A program made the position numbers and the translations under genes. A stretch of DNA of 18,392 nt from an uncultured Prevotella sp. (lineage in GTDB: Bacteria > Bacteroidota > Bacteroidia > Bacteroidales > Bacteroidaceae): the NCBI GenBank assembly GCA_900319895.1, contig ONQK01000080.1:1-18392 (forward strand), in the 5' to 3' direction. Under the pieces are notes generated by a model. It did no database searches. It was not told the origin of the DNA and saw nothing but the letters and a program-made list of their open reading frames with translations. Below, one piece after another: positions 1 to 6,376 of this stretch (position 1 is its first letter; each line of letters starts with the position of its first letter).

Positions 1-261
1 GAGAATTTCAAAGATTGTGTAGAGTTCCGCGATGCCAAGAAAAAGTTGCTCAACGCATATAGCCAAACCTTTGACTTCGTGGAATTGGGCAAACTTGCCA
101 TCGACTACTCCGATGCCATTGTTCAGGCCACGCCGATTGTGAATGCACAGTTGTTGAGCCACGCCAAGGCCAAAAAGCTGCCTCTGATGGCTTTCCCTGG
201 TACGGAGAACTACACAGAAGCCTACATGGACTTCTACAAAACAGTTTTTGAAGGTGCATAG
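1..261 (+). CDS. Glycogen/starch synthase-like protein, C-terminal 86 residues (5' truncated by window edge)
   Basis: The reading frame is open from base 1 to a TAG at 259-261, so the gene starts outside the window. The visible residues contain FDFVELGKLAIDYSD, then AIVQATPIV and LMAFPGTENYTEAYMDFY. This matches my recollection of the C-terminal end of the short (about 270 aa) Bacteroidota glycogen/starch synthase family, which has the N-terminal GT5-type catalytic domain but lacks the usual second Rossmann domain. Those proteins end shortly after an 'AIDYSDxV' helix and a 'PYPG' strand, as here. A role in glucan chain synthesis is inferred from the family and from the nearby debranching and GT4 genes. 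The next gene begins 65 nt downstream on the same strand with no terminator between, so they are probably co-transcribed. Enzyme activity of the short family is not something this fragment can show. Confidence 0.75.
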   Translation, partial: ENFKDCVEFRDAKKKLLNAYSQTFDFVELGKLAIDYSDAIVQATPIVNAQLLSHAKAKKLPLMAFPGTENYTEAYMDFYKTVFEGA

Positions 262-326
262 ACAAGGATTTGCACGTCCAGAATCAAAAAAGAACTTTAA
301 TTTTCCTCATCAGATTGAAAATTTCA

Positions 327-1775
327 ATGAAAACAAAATTATTTGGATTAGTCATGATACTGGCGAATGCCCTGGCCGCATGTGATAGTACCACCGATAC
401 CTTGGGCAATTCGCTGACCGAAGACATTGACCAACTGATTATATCAACCGATACGTTTGCCGTAGAGACACGCTCCATCGCAGCCAAATCTGTTCTGGGG
501 CGTAATACGATTGGGCACATCGGGCGCATGAAAGACCCTGAGACCGGCGCTTTGGTCACCAGCGACTTCATGACGCAATTCCATACAATCGACAACTACA
601 AGTTTCCGGAGGCAGATGAAATTGTCAGCAAGAAAGACGGGGCGATTATAGCCGACTCATGTGAGATACGCCTGTTTTACGAGACATTTAGCGGCGACTC
701 ACTCGCAACGATGACGCTGACCGCCTACGAGATGGACAAGCCAATGCTCGAAGACAAACCCTATTATTCAGACTTCGACCTCGGCAAAGAAGGATTCCTC
801 CGTGAGGACGGGATTCAACAGAACAAGAACTATACGCTTTACGATAAAACTGTAGCAGACAGCGTCCGTTCACAGCAAAATTATATTCCCTACATCCGCA
901 TCCCGCTCAACAAGGCATACACGGACAAAAACGGGAAGAGGTATCACAACTACGGCACTTACATCATGCATAAATACTTGGAAAATCCCGCATTTTTCAA
1001 GGATTCTTATGCCTTTATGTCAAATGTCTGTCCAGGATTTTTCTTCAAGTCAACCGCAGGCATCGGCAGCATGGCGAACATTTCCATGTCGCATCTGGTG
1101 ATTTACTATCGCATCAAGGAAAACGACTCCATTTATAATGCCGTGACGACCTTTGCAGGCACTGACGAGGTGCTGCAGACAACGCATGTGTCGAACAATC
1201 AAAATGCCTTGCAGCAAATGATCGACGACGATAGCCGGACATACATCAAGTCGCCGGCCGGGATTTTCACGGAAATCAGCTTGCCAATAGAAGAAATCAT
1301 GGAAAACCATGCAGGCGAAAAGGTCAATGCAGCTAAAATTTCCTTCAAACGCCTCAACAACACCTTGATAAGTGCCCATAAATTCCCGCCTGCAAGCACT
1401 ATTTTAATGCTTCCTGTAGACAGCATGTACACATTCTTTGAAAAAAAGAGCATTGCAGACAACAAGACATCTTTCGTCGCCACATTATCTGCAACAGACA
1501 ATACTTATACCTTTAATAACATTTCAACACTGATTGCCCATCTTTATAATAAGAAGAAAAACGGCGAAAACTGCTCCGAGAACTGGAACAAGGTTGTTCT
1601 TGTCCCTGTCGTGGCCACTTACACAACCATACAAAGCAACGGATTGTCTGTGAAAATCCTCAATAAAGTCACACATGACATGGGGATTTCCTCAACCAGT
1701 CTTGTCGGCGGAAAGAACAATCCTAATGGTGAGGTCAATTTGAGTGTGATTTACACCAAATACGCCGAAAGATAG
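327..1775 (+). CDS. DUF4270 family lipoprotein
   Basis: A 482-residue protein starting at ATG 327. An in-frame upstream extension to 270 exists, but the ATG at 327 opens directly into a lipoprotein signal peptide: MKTK, a hydrophobic stretch, and a lipobox LAAC with lipidated Cys19. The mature part starts DSTTDTLGNSLTEDIDQL, then has ETRSIAAKSVLGR, DPETGALVTSDFMTQFHT, IADSCEIRLF and LTAYEMDKPM, which I recognise as the Bacteroidota-only DUF4270 family. Function is unknown; it should sit on the outer membrane or periplasmic face as a lipoprotein. In several Bacteroidota genomes this family follows the short glycogen synthase, as here, so its position may reflect operon conservation more than a known role in glycogen metabolism. 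It ends with TAG directly abutting the ATG of the following small gene. Confidence 0.85.
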   Translation: MKTKLFGLVMILANALAACDSTTDTLGNSLTEDIDQLIISTDTFAVETRSIAAKSVLGRNTIGHIGRMKDPETGALVTSDFMTQFHTIDNYKFPEADEIVSKKDGAIIADSCEIRLFYETFSGDSLATMTLTAYEMDKPMLEDKPYYSDFDLGKEGFLREDGIQQNKNYTLYDKTVADSVRSQQNYIPYIRIPLNKAYTDKNGKRYHNYGTYIMHKYLENPAFFKDSYAFMSNVCPGFFFKSTAGIGSMANISMSHLVIYYRIKENDSIYNAVTTFAGTDEVLQTTHVSNNQNALQQMIDDDSRTYIKSPAGIFTEISLPIEEIMENHAGEKVNAAKISFKRLNNTLISAHKFPPASTILMLPVDSMYTFFEKKSIADNKTSFVATLSATDNTYTFNNISTLIAHLYNKKKNGENCSENWNKVVLVPVVATYTTIQSNGLSVKILNKVTHDMGISSTSLVGGKNNPNGEVNLSVIYTKYAER

Positions 1776-1898
1776 ATGGCCGACAACTATCTTGAACGTC
1801 AGCGGGCCGCTTACGAAAAGCGGAAAGCAGACTGGCTGAAGCGAAAAAAAGAACATCAATTGTCAGCCTTGCGCAACAGGAAGACAAGCAAGAGATAG
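1776..1898 (+). CDS. Small basic 40-aa conserved-type protein
   Basis: A 40-residue reading frame begins MADNYLERQRAAYEKRKADW and ends in a Lys/Arg-rich tail (NRKTSKR). Its ATG (1776) touches the TAG of the DUF4270 gene with zero spacing, which suggests translational coupling. A rho-independent terminator starts 7 nt after its stop, so the frame sits exactly between stop codon and terminator. The 'xDNYLExxxxxYExRK' start resembles small Bacteroidota proteins sometimes annotated loosely as 'dehydrogenase', an annotation I would not trust. The protein is highly charged, probably helical, has no signal peptide or membrane segment, and its function is unknown. Confidence rests on position and the familiar N-terminus. 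Confidence 0.6.
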   Translation: MADNYLERQRAAYEKRKADWLKRKKEHQLSALRNRKTSKR

Positions 1899-1904
1899 CA
1901 TGTG

Positions 1905-1940
1905 AAAGAAACCTTTGAACTCATCTGAAGGTTTCTTTTT
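1905..1940 (+). terminator. Rho-independent terminator of the synthase/DUF4270 operon
   Basis: The arms AAAGAAACCTT (1905-1915) and AAGGTTTCTTT (1928-1938) form a perfect 11-bp stem around a 12-nt loop, running into a T tract ending at 1940. It lies 7 nt after the stop of the 40-aa gene. Confidence 0.8.
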
Positions 1941-1993
1941 GCTTTTCCCTTCATCCACCCAATGTCTTTAATCGCCAAAGTTGTCTTGGCGCC

Positions 1994-2021
1994 AAAAGCC
2001 TCATTTAGAATTGAGGCTTTT
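1994..2021. terminator. Second hairpin, terminator-like
   Basis: AAAAGCCTCA (1994-2003) pairs perfectly with TGAGGCTTTT (2012-2021) around an 8-nt loop. A short palindrome TTGGCGCCAA (1986-1995) overlaps its left foot. The stem carries A and T runs at its ends, so it could back up termination in either direction, but no separate T tract follows. Confidence 0.5.
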
Positions 2022-2066
2022 CATACTGTAACAACTTTACAAAAGCTTGTGTAACTGTATAACACT

Positions 2067-2098
2067 AAAAAAGACGCAGGAAATCACTTCCCCGCGCC
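2067..2098 (-). terminator. Terminator for the Crp/Fnr-type regulator gene
   Basis: Read on the minus strand, GGCGCGGGGAA (2098-2088) pairs with TTTCCTGCGTC (2083-2073) in 11 pairs including three G-U wobbles. The loop is GTGA and the stem is followed by TTTTTT (2072-2067). It lies about 120 nt beyond the regulator's stop codon. Confidence 0.7.
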
Positions 2099-2143
2099 TC
2101 TCCATACTATGTTTTTCTTCAAAATCTTCGTGTTTTTTCATAT

Positions 2144-2183
2144 TGCACCTAATTTTGAACCAGTTGGTCTTCAAATAGGTGCA
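2144..2183. repeat. Long bulged intergenic hairpin
   Basis: TGCACCTA (2144-2151) pairs with TAGGTGCA (2176-2183). After a small bulge TTTGAA pairs with TTCAAA, and the apical loop contains CCAGTTGG, itself able to form a 3-bp cap. It lies between the regulator's stop codon and its T-tailed terminator, so it would be in the 3' untranslated part of that minus-strand transcript. There is no T tract, so it is not an ordinary terminator. Function unknown. Confidence 0.5.
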
Positions 2184-2220
2184 CCTTCCTAAATACAAAC
2201 CTCTTTAGTAAAGACATCTT

Positions 2221-2901
2221 CTATTCTTCTGCAGAAATTCTGCGCAATTCTGCAATATCCAGCAACCTGATCCTCCGCCCGTTGACTACGACATAGTCAG
2301 ATTTTGCGAACTCGGACAGCGTGCGGATGCAGTTGCTCGTTGTCATATTCGACAGGCTCGCCAAATCTTTGCGGCTGAGGTAAATGCCCAAGGTGCATCC
2401 GTCTGCTTCCACGCCATAGCGGTCGTAGAGCATGAGCAATGTGTCAGCCAGCCTTCCGCGGATATGCTTTTGCGTGAGGCACACAATCCGATTGTCTGCC
2501 GTCCCCAATGCTGCTGCCAGTTGTCGTATCATCAGCATGCCAATGTTCGAGTCCTCATACATCAACTTTACGACAACGGTGATGGGCACGAAGACGATGA
2601 AAGTCGTCTCAAGCGCTACGGCAGTGGCCTTATACAAATCATTCGTAAAATAGGCACGGTATCCGAAAGACTCTCCTGGTTTGACAATTCTAACAATCTG
2701 GTAGTGCTCGCCGACACCTTCCTTAATGATTTTTACTTTCCCTTGCATGAGAAAAGCCATGAACTCCGGTCGTTCGCCGGTGCGTTGAATGGCCTCCTCC
2801 CGTTTAAAGACCTCTACCTTGATATGATCCATGAGCATTTGCCTGTGTTGCTCTGACAAGGGGTTCCATTGCTCAAAAAACATTTGAGTGATTTTGGACA
2901 T
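2221..2901 (-). CDS. Crp/Fnr family transcriptional regulator
   Basis: From ATG 2901 the protein is 226 residues: MSKITQMFFEQWNPLSEQHR, a cyclic-nucleotide-binding-type beta barrel (about residues 10-125, with FMAFLMQGKVKII and IVRIVKPGESFGYRAYF), a dimerisation helix (SNIGMLMIRQLAAALGTADNRI), and a C-terminal winged helix-turn-helix with YLSRKDLASLSNMTTSNCIRTLSEFA and a wing VVNGRRIRLLD. This is the Crp/Fnr architecture; I cannot tell which effector it binds, and the canonical cAMP-contact residues are not evident. Other in-frame starts are ATG 2925 and TTG 2943. I prefer 2901 because AGGTG lies 8 nt upstream and family members begin near the FFxxWNPLS motif. It is transcribed divergently from the glycogen operon, which makes that operon and itself natural targets; this is inference from position. 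Confidence 0.88.
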   Translation of the reverse strand: MSKITQMFFEQWNPLSEQHRQMLMDHIKVEVFKREEAIQRTGERPEFMAFLMQGKVKIIKEGVGEHYQIVRIVKPGESFGYRAYFTNDLYKATAVALETTFIVFVPITVVVKLMYEDSNIGMLMIRQLAAALGTADNRIVCLTQKHIRGRLADTLLMLYDRYGVEADGCTLGIYLSRKDLASLSNMTTSNCIRTLSEFAKSDYVVVNGRRIRLLDIAELRRISAEE

Positions 2902-2950
2902 TTCTAATTCACCTGGTCGTTTCATTTTGAATAAATTTTTCAAGTGATGG

Positions 2951-2958
2951 CAAAATTA
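2951..2958 (-). promoter_or_regulatory. Candidate -7 element for the Crp/Fnr gene
   Basis: The minus strand reads TAATTTTG, matching the Bacteroidota -7 consensus TAnnTTTG, 25 nt upstream of ATG 2925 and 49 nt upstream of ATG 2901. I see no matching -33 TTG at the expected distance, so support is partial. Confidence 0.4.
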
Positions 2959-3021
2959 TGAAAAAAAGATGAAGATGCTGAAGTTTTTAAGGTTTTTTTT
3001 ACAAAAAAAAGACAAAAAAAT

Positions 3022-3037
3022 ATGTTTTACAAGACAT
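3022..3037. promoter_or_regulatory. Imperfect palindrome, possible regulator operator
   Basis: ATGTTTTACAAGACAT pairs with itself at 6 of 8 positions and lies 14 bp upstream of the -33 element, centred about 58 bp before the predicted start. Distance and symmetry suit a Crp/Fnr-type activator site, but the sequence is not the E. coli CRP or FNR consensus, and assignment to the adjacent regulator is inference. Confidence 0.3.
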
Positions 3038-3051
3038 TTTGATGCTCTTTC

Positions 3052-3082
3052 TTGGCTGTTTGTCAAAATATTGCTAACTTTG
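3052..3082 (+). promoter_or_regulatory. Promoter of the glycogen operon
   Basis: TTGG (3052-3055) is followed after 19 nt by TAACTTTG (3075-3082). This fits the Bacteroidota primary sigma promoter (-33 TTTG/TTG, 19-21 nt, -7 TAnnTTTG). It predicts transcription starting near 3087 and a leader of about 35 nt before the debranching enzyme ATG. Confidence 0.7.
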
Positions 3083-3122
3083 AATGCGAAAGACCATTGT
3101 CGTAAATTGAAGAAAGAGATAC

Positions 3123-5084
3123 ATGAGCTACCTACGATTTGAAAAATCATTGATGACTAACTTACAGGAATCGCTATTTAAGGAATTTCTTCTTACTAAT
3201 TGCTCTGGCGCCTATTCATGTTCGACAATTGTAGACTGCAATACTCGAAAATATCATGGCTTGTTGGTAGTCCCTGTGCCAGAGTTGGATGATGAGAACC
3301 ATGTGCTGTTGAGCACTTTGGACGTTTCTGTCATTCAACACGGTGCTGAGTTCAATTTGGGCGTACACAAGTATGATGGCAATCATTTCAGCCCCAACGG
3401 ACACAAATATATCCGTGAGTTCAGTAACGAGAAGATTCTTACAACCATTTATCGCGTGGGCGGCGTGCTGCTGGAAAAGGAAGTGGTCTTCCAACATTAT
3501 GAGAGCCATATTTTGCTGCGCTATACGTTGCTCGAGGCACATTCTCCGACCATTTTGCGCTTCCGCCCGTTTCTGGCATTCAGGAGCGTCCGTGAGTTCA
3601 CACATGAGAACGAGGTGGCCGACCGCGTCTGCAAAGACATAGAGAATGGCGTCAAAATATGCATGTATGAGGGCTACCCCTATCTGCACATGCAGCTGTC
3701 CAAAGGAAACGAATTTGTCGGCCAGCCCAACTGGTATCGCAACATTGAGTATATTAAGGAGCAGGAAAGAGGTTATGATTCCAAAGAAGACCTGTATGTG
3801 CCCGGATATTTTGAGTTGCCCATTGAAAAAGGCGAAAGCGTCATCTTCTCTGCTTCCACCAAGGCCACTGATGCGGGAAAATTGCACGAACTTTTCGACC
3901 AGGAAGCTGAATTTTGTGCATTTAAGGGCAATTTTTATCAATGTCTGGTCAATGCGGCTCATCAATTCCATAAGCGGGAAGAGAACAAAGACAGGTATCT
4001 GTTGGCGGGCTACCCGTGGTTCAAATGCCGGGCGCGCGACACTTTCATCGCCTTGCCCGGACTAACACTTTCTATCAAGGAACGGCAGTGTTTTGAACTC
4101 ATTATGAAAACTGCGGAGCGAGGGCTGCGGGAATTTATGGAGAAAAAGACGTTGACCGTCCATCTCTATGAAATCGAGAAGCCTGATGTCATGCTTTGGG
4201 CCGTCTGGGCTGTCCAGCAATATGCCAAGAAGGAAGGGAATAAAAGATGTTATAAGAAATATGGTCGGCTCTTGGCGGACATCCTTGCTTTTATCATGGA
4301 GAACAGGCATCCGAACCTTGAATTGAAGGGCAACGGGCTGTTGTATGCTGAAGGAAGGAACGAAGCTATCACATGGATGAACTCAACGGTGAATGGGAAG
4401 CCAGTTGTCCCAAGAACAGGCTATATAGTCGAGTTTAATGCACTGTGGTACAATGCATTGCTCTTCTGCATGGAGCTCCTGGGAGACTATGAAAAGGAAG
4501 AGGAGATGGAGAGAATCGGGAAAATTGCCGAAAAGTGCCAAAAATCATTTGTCAGCATTTTCTACAATGAGCATGGTTATTTATTTGACTATATCGGGGG
4601 GGCGGAAACCGACTACAGCGTAAGGCCTAACATGATTTTTGCCGTTGCGCTCGACCATTCGCCCCTTACCATTGAGCAAAAGAAAAGCGTCCTCGACCTA
4701 TGTACCCGTGAATTGTTGACCCCCAAAGGCTTGCGCTCGCTCTCCCCCAAGAGCTTGGGATATAATCCCGTTTATGTGGGCGTACAAGTCAAGCGCGACT
4801 ATGCCTATCATCAAGGGACGGTTTGGCCGTGGCTTGGCGGGTTTTACATGGAAGCTTGCCTGAAACTTTACAAACGGACACGGCTGAGCTTCATCGAGAG
4901 GCAGATGATTGGCTATGAAGATGAGATGTATTATCATTGTTTGGGAACCATTTCAGAAATTTTTGATGGCAATCCGCCATTTTCAGGGAGGGGGGCAACC
5001 TCCTTTGCCATCAACGTGGCTGAAATATTGCGCACCATGGAGCTGCTGGAAAGATACCAATACAAAAATAACGAGGAAAGATGA
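3123..5084 (+). CDS. Glycogen debranching enzyme (amylo-alpha-1,6-glucosidase, GH133 type)
   Basis: A 653-residue cytoplasmic protein without a signal peptide. The N-terminal beta-rich domain (about 1-265) contains SGAYSCSTIVDCNTRKYHGLLV (residues 28-49), typical of the archaeal-type debranching enzyme N-domain. The C-terminal (alpha/alpha)6 domain (about 275-645) contains AGYPWFKCRARDTFIALPGL (295-314), EAITWMNS near 414, VEFNALWYNALLF (436-448), SVRPNMIFAV (499-508) and YHQGTVWPWLGGFYMEA (562-578). These are the landmarks of the GDE_C family that removes alpha-1,6 branches from glycogen. It is the first gene after a good promoter and overlaps the next gene by ATGA, implying translational coupling. 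The order debranching enzyme, GT4, GH57 is the same as I recall in Bacteroides. Substrate specificity (glycogen versus limit dextrin) is inferred from family. Confidence 0.9.
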   Translation: MSYLRFEKSLMTNLQESLFKEFLLTNCSGAYSCSTIVDCNTRKYHGLLVVPVPELDDENHVLLSTLDVSVIQHGAEFNLGVHKYDGNHFSPNGHKYIREFSNEKILTTIYRVGGVLLEKEVVFQHYESHILLRYTLLEAHSPTILRFRPFLAFRSVREFTHENEVADRVCKDIENGVKICMYEGYPYLHMQLSKGNEFVGQPNWYRNIEYIKEQERGYDSKEDLYVPGYFELPIEKGESVIFSASTKATDAGKLHELFDQEAEFCAFKGNFYQCLVNAAHQFHKREENKDRYLLAGYPWFKCRARDTFIALPGLTLSIKERQCFELIMKTAERGLREFMEKKTLTVHLYEIEKPDVMLWAVWAVQQYAKKEGNKRCYKKYGRLLADILAFIMENRHPNLELKGNGLLYAEGRNEAITWMNSTVNGKPVVPRTGYIVEFNALWYNALLFCMELLGDYEKEEEMERIGKIAEKCQKSFVSIFYNEHGYLFDYIGGAETDYSVRPNMIFAVALDHSPLTIEQKKSVLDLCTRELLTPKGLRSLSPKSLGYNPVYVGVQVKRDYAYHQGTVWPWLGGFYMEACLKLYKRTRLSFIERQMIGYEDEMYYHCLGTISEIFDGNPPFSGRGATSFAINVAEILRTMELLERYQYKNNEER

Positions 5085-6355
5085 TAAAAGTACTCATGTT
5101 CGGGTGGGAATATCCACCACATGTCTATGGTGGACTGGCAACTGCAAATTTTGGTATTGCAGAAGGGCTGTATAGTCAGGGCGACATAGACATAACGCTG
5201 TGTCTGCCGCGGCCTTTTGGCGATGAAGACCAGCGTGCGGCAAAAATTCTGGCAATGAATGCCGTGCCGGTTGTCTGGCGAGACACAACTATCGAGCAAA
5301 TCAATCGAAAAGTTGGCAAGGTCATGACACCTGACCTGTATTTCCGACTTAGGAACCATATTTACAACGATTTTAACCACATCAGGACCAACGAGCTTGG
5401 CAGCATAGAGTTTGCCGGCGGCTACCCATCCAACCTGAACGAGGAGATCAACAACTATTCTGCCATTGCAGGCGTTGTGGCGCGCACAATTGATTTCGAC
5501 ATCATCCATGCCCACGACTGGCTCACCTTCCCCGCTGGCATCCATGCGAAAAAGATAAGCGGAAAACCGCTTTGCATCCACGTCCATGCAACAGATTTCG
5601 ACCGTTCACGAGGCAAAGTCAATCCTGTGGTCTATGGCATCGAGAAAAATGGGATGGACCACGCCGATTGCATCATGTGCGTATCGGAACTCACACGACA
5701 GACCGTCATCACCCAATACCATCAATCCCCTGGCAAGGTCGTAACGATGCACAATGCGGTCTATCCACTGTCGCCCGAGATAGAGGCAATCCCTCGTCCA
5801 GACCATACTGATAAAGAGAAAATTGTTACCTTCTTGGGTAGGATAACCATGCAGAAAGGCCCGGAATACTTTGTGGAAGCAGCTGACTTGGTGCTTCAAC
5901 GTACGCGGAACATCCGTTTTTGTTTTGCCGGTAGCGGCGACATGATGGAGAAAATGATTTGTTTGGCTGCCGAAAAAGACATTGCCGACCGCTTTCATTT
6001 CCCCGGATTCATGCGAGGGAAAGAAGTGTACGAGTGTCTCAAGAATTCAGATGTCTACGTCATGCCCTCGGTCAGCGAGCCGTTTGGCATCTCGCCGCTT
6101 GAAGCCATGCAATGTGGCACGCCAACCATCATCTCCAAACAAAGCGGATGTGCCGAGATACTGAACAACTGCATCAAAGTAGACTATTGGGACATTCATG
6201 CCATGGCAGACGCTATGTATTCAATCTGCAACAACGAAAGCCTGTTCAAATACCTACAAGAAAACGGTAAAAGGGAGGTGGATGAGATCACTTGGAAAAA
6301 AGTGGGGGCAAAAATCAAGAAAATATACCAGCAGCTGCTCTCCAAACAACTATAA
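5081..6355 (+). CDS. GT4-family glycosyltransferase, probable glucan synthase
   Basis: A 424-residue GT-B fold protein whose ATG overlaps the previous TGA (ATGA at 5081-5084). The N-terminal Rossmann domain starts MIKVLMFGWEYPPHVYGGLA, with the nucleotide-sugar-binding glycine pair at 17-18 and the HAHDW motif at 143-147, as in bacterial glycogen synthases. The C-terminal domain has FLGRITMQKGPE (251-262; Arg254 and Lys259 are the usual phosphate-contacting pair) and SEPFGISPLEAMQCGTP (332-348), holding the E-x7-E motif (Glu333, Glu341). With flanking debranching and GH57 genes, the likely job is extending alpha-glucan or glycogen chains from a nucleotide-glucose donor; donor and product are not readable from sequence. 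In this locus it could be the main elongating enzyme beside the short synthase-like protein at the left edge. Confidence 0.85.
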   Translation: MIKVLMFGWEYPPHVYGGLATANFGIAEGLYSQGDIDITLCLPRPFGDEDQRAAKILAMNAVPVVWRDTTIEQINRKVGKVMTPDLYFRLRNHIYNDFNHIRTNELGSIEFAGGYPSNLNEEINNYSAIAGVVARTIDFDIIHAHDWLTFPAGIHAKKISGKPLCIHVHATDFDRSRGKVNPVVYGIEKNGMDHADCIMCVSELTRQTVITQYHQSPGKVVTMHNAVYPLSPEIEAIPRPDHTDKEKIVTFLGRITMQKGPEYFVEAADLVLQRTRNIRFCFAGSGDMMEKMICLAAEKDIADRFHFPGFMRGKEVYECLKNSDVYVMPSVSEPFGISPLEAMQCGTPTIISKQSGCAEILNNCIKVDYWDIHAMADAMYSICNNESLFKYLQENGKREVDEITWKKVGAKIKKIYQQLLSKQL

Positions 6356-6376
6356 ATCAAACTAAAAAGTCAGAAT

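Noticed and set aside
2944..3122. Canonical CRP (TGTGA-N6-TCACA) or FNR (TTGAT-N4-ATCAA) box
   Set aside because: Neither consensus is present in the divergent spacer; only the weaker palindrome at 3022-3037 was kept, as a low-confidence site.
3216..3971. 251-codon open frame on the minus strand
   Set aside because: It lies fully antisense to the debranching enzyme gene, which has clear family motifs; the antisense translation shows no recognisable domain.
4934..5587. 217-codon minus-strand frame
   Set aside because: It overlaps the ends of the debranching enzyme and GT4 genes in antisense, crosses their junction, and shows no known motifs.
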